38,031 nt of DNA from Bacteroidota bacterium (lineage in GTDB: Bacteria; Bacteroidota; Bacteroidia; Bacteroidales; Bacteroidaceae). The notes beneath the pieces were generated by a model. It was not told the origin of the DNA. It saw only the letters and a list, made by a program, of their open reading frames with translations, and made no database searches. The translations under genes were made by a program, and so were the position numbers. Below, piece after piece: positions 32,885-38,031 of the stretch (position 1 is the stretch's first letter; each line of letters begins with the position of its first letter). Where the stretch lies: assembly GCA_023458215.1 (NCBI GenBank), contig JAEXAJ010000061.1, positions 1 to 38,031 of the forward strand, in the 5' to 3' direction.

Positions 32885-32964
32885 AGTCCACCATTTTAGG
32901 CAGATTACAGCAAGAAAAACAGGTGAAATCGGTGGACTTTGTTTTGGTTCGATTTTAGTCCACC
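32885..32964. repeat. Three copies of AGTCCACC in mixed orientation before the integrase gene
   Basis: AGTCCACC at 32885-32892 and 32957-32964, and its reverse complement GGTGGACT at 32931-32938. The last two form a 10-bp inverted repeat (TCGGTGGACT/AGTCCACCGA). Repeats near the integrase gene of this kind are candidates for arm-type binding sites of the recombinase or for an autoregulatory operator. Confidence 0.7.
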
Positions 32965-33026
32965 GAATTGAACTTTACTCTTTGATACACTGTGTTTTGC
33001 GTAACGGGATTTCAGGCTTGAAATAG

Positions 33027-33034
33027 TAATTTTG
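33027..33034 (+). promoter_or_regulatory. Predicted -7 box of the integrase gene
   Basis: TAATTTTG fits TAnnTTTG, 26 bases before the ATG. A TTTG at 32996-32999 is a distant -33 candidate. Confidence 0.45.
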
Positions 33035-33060
33035 AACCATTAAAATTTAAACTTAAGAGT

Positions 33061-34275
33061 ATGGACAGAAACTATTTTTCAATCCTCTTTTTCATTAAGA
33101 AGAGTAAGTTACTAAAGAATGGCGAAGCACCGATTTGCCTGCGTATCACAATCAACGGCCAACGTGCGGAAGTTCAAATCAAACGCAGTATTGAGATTTC
33201 CCAGTGGAACAGCAATAAGGAATGCGCGATTGGGAAGGAACGGAAACATCAGGAACTCAACCACTATCTTGAAACGGTACGAACAAAAGTGCTTCGTATT
33301 CATAGAGAGCTGGAACAAGACGGCAAACCCATTACCGCCGAAATCCTGAAACGCCATTTTTATGGTGAAAATGAATATCCTAAAATGCTGCTGGAAGTTT
33401 TCAGGGAACATAATAAGAAGTACCGTGAGCTTTTGGATAAAGATGTGGTATTGGGTACGGTTCTGCGATATGAAAGAACGGTCCGCTATCTCGAAGAATT
33501 CATGCAAGAGAAATATCGTTTCTCTGATATTCCATTGAAGAATATTAATCAGGAGTTTGTGAAAGAGTTCGAGCATTTTATAAAAACGGAGAAAGACTGC
33601 GCCCAGAATGCTACCGTCAAGTATCTGAAGAATCTGAAAAAGATAATCCGGAATGCGCTTGTCAATAAATGGATGGATGATGACCCGTTCGTTGAAATCC
33701 GCTTCCACCAGACTGCCAGTAACCGCGAGTTTCTGACGGAAGAGGAATTGAATAAACTGATTGAGAAAGAATTTACAATTCCAAGAATGGAAGTAGTCCG
33801 TGATATTTTCGTCTTTTGCAGCCTGACCGGACTCGCTTTCACGGATGTGCAACATCTGAAACCGGAGCATATCTTCCGCGACATGGACGGTAGTTATTGG
33901 ATTCGCAAAACAAGGGAAAAGACAGATAATATGTGCAATATACCTTTACTCGATCTTCCGATGAAGCTGATTCGGAAGTATCAAAACCATCCTGAATGTG
34001 TCCGCAAAGGCGTTGTGATGCCTGTGCCCTGCAATCAGCGGATGAACAGCTATCTTAAAGAAATAGCCGATATATGCGGAATCCAGAAGGCGCTGAGTAC
34101 GCACATCGCACGCCATACCTTTGCCTGTCTGGCTATTGCAAACAAAGTTTCTACGGAGTCTATTGCTAAAATGTTGGGACATACCGATATTAGAACTACT
34201 AAAATTTATGCCCGCATATTAGACCGGACGGTTGCTGACGAAATGCAGATACTCAGAGGTAAATTTGCAGTATAG
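33061..34275 (+). CDS. Tyrosine recombinase (Bacteroides-element integrase type)
   Basis: 404 residues. An N-terminal arm-binding domain (YFSILFFIKKSKLLKNGEAPICLRITINGQRAEVQIKR) is followed by a SAM-like core-binding domain (about 100-210). The catalytic domain has the box II motif H348-x-x-R351 (HIARHTF), His374 (LGHTDI) and the nucleophile Tyr383 (TKIYARI). Where classical enzymes have the first catalytic Arg (TGLR), this reads TGLA (Ala259), a substitution also typical of the IntDOT-like group of Bacteroides element integrases. It presumably integrates the element at tRNA-Lys, 245 bases upstream. A terminator follows the gene. Confidence 0.95.
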   Translation: MDRNYFSILFFIKKSKLLKNGEAPICLRITINGQRAEVQIKRSIEISQWNSNKECAIGKERKHQELNHYLETVRTKVLRIHRELEQDGKPITAEILKRHFYGENEYPKMLLEVFREHNKKYRELLDKDVVLGTVLRYERTVRYLEEFMQEKYRFSDIPLKNINQEFVKEFEHFIKTEKDCAQNATVKYLKNLKKIIRNALVNKWMDDDPFVEIRFHQTASNREFLTEEELNKLIEKEFTIPRMEVVRDIFVFCSLTGLAFTDVQHLKPEHIFRDMDGSYWIRKTREKTDNMCNIPLLDLPMKLIRKYQNHPECVRKGVVMPVPCNQRMNSYLKEIADICGIQKALSTHIARHTFACLAIANKVSTESIAKMLGHTDIRTTKIYARILDRTVADEMQILRGKFAV

Positions 34276-34282
34276 CGGTATT

Positions 34283-34320
34283 AAAAAAGTTGCTGTCCTA
34301 CTTTTGGATGGCAGCTTTTT
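34283..34320 (+). terminator. Terminator of the integrase gene
   Basis: AAAAAGTTGCTGTCC pairs with GGATGGCAGCTTTTT (13 Watson-Crick pairs plus wobbles). The 3' strand ends in TTTTT. It lies about 8 bases after the stop. Confidence 0.88.
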
Positions 34321-34387
34321 ACTATGATATCAAAGGTTGTTACAAATAAAATTAATATAAACCGTATTATATCTTAATGTATTTGAT

Positions 34388-34395
34388 TACTTTTG
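34388..34395 (+). promoter_or_regulatory. Predicted -7 box of the cargo gene; supports the start at 34416
   Basis: TACTTTTG fits TAnnTTTG. Transcription would begin about 34402, downstream of the first in-frame ATG (34377), which favours the ATG at 34416. Confidence 0.4.
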
Positions 34396-34415
34396 GAAAT
34401 ATTAATTTATCTATC

Positions 34416-36467
34416 ATGAAAAACAAAACTAAAAGAAGGATTCACAATAAATTCCATTCAATAAAACGTAAACACAGAAAGACTAAAAGAAAATATTATA
34501 GTAAATACAAAAGGAATAAGAAGAATAAAATAAATAATCCACCACAGGTCATAAAAAAGAATATCTCATTAACTAAAAATGTAGTTGATATAAAAGTAAA
34601 AACGTCGGAAAGCCTGATCGAGGATATTAATCAAGACAAGGAAGCTTTTTCTGTTCAAGTTAAAACGATTCGTAATACTGTGGCAAGCAAAAATGTAATT
34701 CAGGAAAAAACAGTAAATGGCGATCGACTATCAGAAGAATCGGTAGTGATACTTGCGACTACGGAATCAAACGATATTGAGACCCTAGAAGTGGGCATAA
34801 TTGTCGGATATCATTGGGTTTTTGATAATCCTATCCCTAAAACTCGTGAAGAAAGATTACAATTAATTAAGCATATACCTAAAAACGTAATCATTCACAA
34901 TATAGCTAGTTTTAATTATCTTCAACGTGAATTTAACAGTTTTTCTTATGATATAAGCGATGAACTTCAATGGAAGAATTTAACTTTCTGGTTGAATAGT
35001 CCCAAAGCCGATATATATAAAAAACGAATTCTTCAATATTTAAAGAAAATTAATCAAGAAGAGAAATCGGCAATATTATTCAATAGACAAGCAAACCTAT
35101 TTATTATACAAGAAGTAATTTATCATGGTTCAGATTTAGATGCCGAAGGTTTTGACGAATCAAAAGTAATGGAAGATGTTTTCAAGTATTACCTTTCTGT
35201 AAATTGTTTGATTGTAAATGAAAAAGATGATGAACAAGAAGATAGAGAGGATAATGAAAATGCTGAAAAAGTCTTTGACTTCAAAAGATTTACGGTATCC
35301 AATTTATACATTGACACGTATAGTTTCGCAAACAATCCAATTTTCATATTAGAAAGATACCCGGAATTAATTCAATACTTACGATCCAAACCTGAATTAA
35401 ATAAATATTTTGCTGACTATTTTAATCCACTGGGTTACGACCCCGAGCAATTACTAAAATATATTGCCGAATTTTATTTCAATCTGCCCAAATCAGAATC
35501 AAGTTATCTGGCTCCGTTTATAAGTATTCCAACAGACGATCAGCAGAGAATTCAAATTTTAGACGCTATCAGCGAATTGCGACCTGAAATAGAGTTGAAA
35601 CATAATTTTGATTTAAGCCGTATTAAAAAATCTCCATTATATAAAGTACCTGGTAAGCATTATATAGTATTGGATCATGATTTTTTGATTCAAAAACTTT
35701 ATCAGTTCGCTATAAATGATTATTTTTTTGATTATTTAAAACCAAATGGTGCTGTTAATTATGCTTATTATGCTGCCGAAATAGGGATTTTCTTTGAAAA
35801 TTATGTATCTGATATATTAAGAAAAACATTTAAAGGACAGGATGTAACACTGAAAACACTTGATGATCTTAAAACTAAAATAACAGGAGACGAAATTGAG
35901 TTGGCAGATTTCTATATCAGAGAAGGCAATAATATAATTTTAGGACAGGTTAAGGCAAGTGCATTAAATACTGAACAGAATAGAGGCACTGTAGAGTCTT
36001 TATTTACAAATGAAAAAGATTTTCTGGGCGATTTTGGTCTCTTACAAACTTTTGATACTATACAATATTTAAAAACGTATCCAAAAAAATTTGATAGTCA
36101 AATAAAAGACGATGTAGTTTATAATATATATCCGGTAATTATTTTAAATGAAGGTATCACCTCATCACTAGCTGTACATTGTTTATTTAACAATGAATTA
36201 AATACTCTGATACGATCTGATTCATTTCCAAATTTCAGATTTAGGTATGTCACATTATTGCACATTCAGGATTTGGAGAGAATATCACCTTCTATTGAAA
36301 ATAAGACTCATAAAATATGGGATATACTTGATTTTAATATGGTTAATGGAGTGCCGAAACCTCTTGATGAAACACTGGATAAACTTGGATTTACTCAAGT
36401 TCCCATAAAGACAGCAACTGATTATAAATTTATGAAGTTTGCGAATTATGATAGAGATATAAAATAG
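34416..36467 (+). CDS. Putative PD-(D/E)XK-type nuclease of unknown role (mobile-element cargo)
   Basis: 683 residues from ATG 34416 (an in-frame ATG at 34377 would add 13). I do not recognise a named family. Residues ~1-45 are extremely rich in Lys and Arg (MKNKTKRRIHNKFHSIKRKH), as in nucleic-acid-binding tails. The middle is helical and acidic, with DEQEDREDNENAEK as a linker. Near the C-terminus is a nuclease-like sequence: IGIFFENYVSDIL (helix with Glu461), then EIELADFYI (Asp498), then NIILGQVKAS (Gln511-x-Lys513). This E...D...QxK order fits the PD-(D/E)XK fold with Gln in place of the usual Asp/Glu, as in some true members. It is visibly more AT-rich than the host genes. The position just after the integrase is a common place for cargo such as defence genes. 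The activity and target are not shown. Confidence 0.6.
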   Translation: MKNKTKRRIHNKFHSIKRKHRKTKRKYYSKYKRNKKNKINNPPQVIKKNISLTKNVVDIKVKTSESLIEDINQDKEAFSVQVKTIRNTVASKNVIQEKTVNGDRLSEESVVILATTESNDIETLEVGIIVGYHWVFDNPIPKTREERLQLIKHIPKNVIIHNIASFNYLQREFNSFSYDISDELQWKNLTFWLNSPKADIYKKRILQYLKKINQEEKSAILFNRQANLFIIQEVIYHGSDLDAEGFDESKVMEDVFKYYLSVNCLIVNEKDDEQEDREDNENAEKVFDFKRFTVSNLYIDTYSFANNPIFILERYPELIQYLRSKPELNKYFADYFNPLGYDPEQLLKYIAEFYFNLPKSESSYLAPFISIPTDDQQRIQILDAISELRPEIELKHNFDLSRIKKSPLYKVPGKHYIVLDHDFLIQKLYQFAINDYFFDYLKPNGAVNYAYYAAEIGIFFENYVSDILRKTFKGQDVTLKTLDDLKTKITGDEIELADFYIREGNNIILGQVKASALNTEQNRGTVESLFTNEKDFLGDFGLLQTFDTIQYLKTYPKKFDSQIKDDVVYNIYPVIILNEGITSSLAVHCLFNNELNTLIRSDSFPNFRFRYVTLLHIQDLERISPSIENKTHKIWDILDFNMVNGVPKPLDETLDKLGFTQVPIKTATDYKFMKFANYDRDIK

Positions 36468-36483
36468 CTACAAATACACAATA

Positions 36484-36525
36484 TGCCTAGCTCTAAATAA
36501 CCTTTATAGGTTTCAGGACTAGGCA
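36484..36525. terminator. Hairpin between convergent cargo and HTH genes
   Basis: TGCCTAG/CTAGGCA outer stem with an inner AACCT/AGGTT hairpin, 16 bases after the cargo stop and 5 bases beyond the HTH-gene stop on the other strand. T tracts are weak, so shared termination is likely but not certain. Confidence 0.5.
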
Positions 36526-36530
36526 AAATA

Positions 36531-36824
36531 TTACTTGTACGACGGATAATAATTATCCTCAAGCAACTTCAATACATCACTTTCCTTATATAAGACTTTA
36601 CCGCCTACCATATAATAGGAAAGAATGCCATTGGTGCGGTAATCCTGTAAAGTCCTGCGGCTGATCTTTAAGGCATCGGCCAGTTGCTTATCGGTCATGA
36701 ACCGTTCGCCATTCAGGAAAGGTCGGCAATTGCCGGCCATGTTTTCTATATTCGTGAGCAGGGATTCCATCGTTTGAAAGAAAGCGGCCATTTGCGGGTT
36801 TCTTTCCGAGATAACATCTTCCAT
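36531..36824 (-). CDS. Small helix-turn-helix protein (excisionase/MerR-like type)
   Basis: 97 residues. A winged-HTH motif lies at about 43-90: MTDKQLADALKISRRTLQDYRTNGILSYYMVGGKVLYKESDVLKLLED. This is the HTH_17 pattern of small control or excision factors in Bacteroides elements. It is the last gene of a minus-strand group (partial gene, broken HTH gene, this gene) with only 19 bases between it and the broken gene. It may act in excision or as a switch for the element, by analogy with the Xis-type proteins of other Bacteroides elements. Confidence 0.88.
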   Translation of the reverse strand: MEDVISERNPQMAAFFQTMESLLTNIENMAGNCRPFLNGERFMTDKQLADALKISRRTLQDYRTNGILSYYMVGGKVLYKESDVLKLLEDNYYPSYK

Positions 36825-36843
36825 TCTGATTTTATTGATAGGG

Positions 36844-37143
36844 TTACTTTTTCGATTTCTTTAAGCGGTTGTTCTGAACATGAAGCAGCAAACGCTCCAC
36901 ATCTTCCGTTTTGTAATACATCTTGTGATTGATTTGTGAATAGGGTAATTTTCCGGTGTCACGAAACATTTGCAAGGTGCGCAGGGAGATGTTTAGCCGC
37001 AAACATACGTCTTGATTATCGAGTCACGAGTCAATGCCTATTTTATTACTGTTGCCACAGATAGCGTTCGCCTTATTTGCAAATGCATCGAACCGATCCA
37101 TCATTTTCTTAAATAATCGGGTTTCCATGTAAATCATTTCCAT
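36844..37143 (-). pseudogene. Second small HTH gene interrupted by an in-frame TGA
   Basis: Read as one frame the gene codes for 99 residues with a stop in place of codon 40 (bases 37024-37026). The front part is MEMIYMETRLFKKMMDRFDAF...GIDS; the rear part is LDNQDVCLRLNISLRTLQMFRDTGKLPYSQINHKMYYKTEDVERLL, a typical HTH_17 protein. Homologues of this type have Trp just before LDNQDV, so a TGG-to-TGA change explains it. Each half is under 60 residues. Spacing to both neighbours is 18-19 bases, like an intact operon member. The gene is either dead or read through; a sequencing error is possible. A tandem CGAGTCA pair (37020-37033) overlaps the site. Confidence 0.8.
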
Positions 37144-37161
37144 GTGTCTGATTCTCCTTTC

Positions 37162-38031
37162 TTATAATCGTAATCCTTTAGGTACTTTTATACTCTTTTC
37201 CATGACGGTTTTATCTACTTGATTTTCCTGCCGAATATCCGGAAAGTGCGCCTTCAATAGACTTCCGGCTAATTGCTTGGCCCGTTCCTGTACCTCATCC
37301 TGTGAATCATGGATTTTCTTCCCTGCTAATTTTTTCTCAATATCCTCAAAGTTCTCTTCGAAACTGAACTCGTTGGGATATTCATGGAACATTCCCCCTT
37401 GCGGATAGCCTTTATCCTTGATATAAAGCAAGGTTGCCAGGTCGTAATTATCTGCACTCGCCGACAGGTTTAGCCCCGTGTTATAGCCGGTTAGTTCATG
37501 GTAGTTTTTCCATGTGGGAGCCAGATTGTATGTTTCAGTGTCGGTGATATTCCTCAAAGTCGATTTCTCAATATAAGCATTTTGGGGTATTTCTTCATGG
37601 GTAAAAGCCATACCAAATTTATCACCGCATAGGTTTATCTTCCCTTCCATTAGTGACGGCCAGCTACGCAGTTCGTAGATGGTAAGCGTATCACCTTTAA
37701 AACCGGAATTAAAGAAAGGTTCCTCGATGTTTCTTTGCAGATAGTTGTTAGGTTGGTGCTGCCCGAAGGTATCCCTGCTAAAGAGCAATACTCCTTTCTC
37801 GGTTTCAATTCCCATATAATACTTGTTGCCCTGCTGTAAGTCTTCCAGCATTTCGGATATATGGGGCGAATTGATAATCTCCTGCCACGTGCCCGGCATG
37901 AGGGTGCGCGTGTGGTGTTCGTCCTTTGATAGTGGGTCTGTGTCATTCCACAGGCAGTAGACCACTTCCGAGATTCGTAGATTGCGATGAGGTATAATCC
38001 CTTGTTCATCCATCGCTTTCTGCAACCGATG
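37162..38031 (-). CDS. Unrecognised mobile-element protein, partial (N-terminus outside window)
   Basis: The frame is open to the window edge (it begins HRLQKAMDEQGIIPHRNLRI), so the TTG at 38025 is not a start. 289 residues are visible. I recognise no named domain. Features seen: a region with WNDTDPLSKDEHHTRTLMPGTWQEII, a strand-rich middle, then a charged helix (FEENFEDIEKKLAGKKIHDSQDEVQERAKQLAGSLLKAHFP) and a basic tail (KSIKVPKGLRL). No signal peptide or membrane helix is visible. It is the first visible gene of the minus-strand backbone group. A replication or mobilisation role is conceivable from position only. Confidence 0.55.
   Translation of the reverse strand, partial: HRLQKAMDEQGIIPHRNLRISEVVYCLWNDTDPLSKDEHHTRTLMPGTWQEIINSPHISEMLEDLQQGNKYYMGIETEKGVLLFSRDTFGQHQPNNYLQRNIEEPFFNSGFKGDTLTIYELRSWPSLMEGKINLCGDKFGMAFTHEEIPQNAYIEKSTLRNITDTETYNLAPTWKNYHELTGYNTGLNLSASADNYDLATLLYIKDKGYPQGGMFHEYPNEFSFEENFEDIEKKLAGKKIHDSQDEVQERAKQLAGSLLKAHFPDIRQENQVDKTVMEKSIKVPKGLRL

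Larger units (their letters stand above)
32816..38031. mobile_element. Left end of an integrative element at tRNA-Lys (right end outside window)
   Basis: Everything from just after tRNA-Lys is of mobile character: a tyrosine recombinase, an AT-rich cargo gene of unknown role, and a minus-strand cluster with two small HTH genes (excisionase or control type) and an unrecognised partial gene. The first bases of the element cannot be fixed without attR; the tRNA 3' end is the inferred attachment core. Similar integrase-tRNA arrangements are known for Bacteroides elements such as NBU1, which uses a tRNA-Leu gene. Confidence 0.8.

Noticed and set aside
36844..37143. Frameshift by 7-bp duplication (CGAGTCA twice) as the cause of the broken HTH gene
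   Set aside because: Front and rear halves are in the same frame as the sequence stands, and removing one copy would break the frame; a TGG-to-TGA change is simpler.

Overview
The window looks like chromosomal DNA of a Bacteroides-type organism (order Bacteroidales), with the left end of an integrative element at its right edge. Evidence for the host: several upstream regions carry the Bacteroides-type -7 box TAnnTTTG; there are large TonB-dependent receptors with an N-terminal CarboxypepD_reg-like domain; there is a DUF5686 protein, an HU-like/DUF4469 protein, and a methylmalonyl/propionyl-CoA carboxylase gene set typical of propionate-forming Bacteroidales. Species cannot be set from this sequence alone.

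Layout. 1-1.7 kb: the 3' part of a FISUMP/DUF1566-like surface protein gene and an HU-like DNA-binding protein gene, with strong hairpins around them. 1.7-5.7 kb (minus strand): an OmpR-type response regulator with an overlapping sensor kinase, and a carboxyltransferase (oxaloacetate decarboxylase alpha/pyruvate carboxylase B type) whose C-terminal biotinyl-like domain has lost the biotin lysine. 5.9-15.2 kb: ECF sigma factor, TRIC/UPF0126 membrane protein, a divergent UDP-GlcNAc 2-epimerase homologue with two catalytic positions changed, DUF5686 outer-membrane protein, a small four-helix-bundle protein, RarA, a D-2-hydroxyacid dehydrogenase and a membrane-anchored EEP-family hydrolase. 15.3-26.1 kb (minus strand): an Oar-like TonB receptor, an orphan sensor kinase with an ABC-substrate-binding-type sensor domain, and a TonB receptor/lipoprotein pair. 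26.3-31.8 kb: EttA on the minus strand, then on the plus strand a three-gene operon for a biotin-dependent acyl-CoA carboxylase (carboxyltransferase, biotin carboxylase, biotin carrier).

32.7-38.0 kb: an intact tRNA-Lys(UUU) followed by a tyrosine recombinase, an AT-rich gene coding for a putative PD-(D/E)XK-type nuclease of unknown role, and a minus-strand backbone cluster (HTH protein, second HTH gene broken by an in-frame TGA, and a partial unrecognised gene). This reads as the left end of an integrative element in the tRNA-Lys gene; the other end is outside the window.

The most unusual structure is a family of inverted repeats between 5.8 and 11.9 kb. Each arm is built from the heptamer TAGTGAT in tandem plus TTGTT. 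Three copies have short loops (25-36 nt). The fourth has arms identical at 31 of 33 positions, and its loop is filled almost exactly by the four-helix-bundle gene (6 nt before the ATG, 2 nt after the stop). That protein family was first known from 23S rRNA intervening sequences, which are also hairpin elements. I propose a compact hairpin element with its protein in the loop, plus empty derivatives. A second unexplained structure is a pair of distant intergenic arrays, at 6.7 and 32.4 kb, both with exactly 22-bp period and a shared core close to TCTGTTTGCAA.
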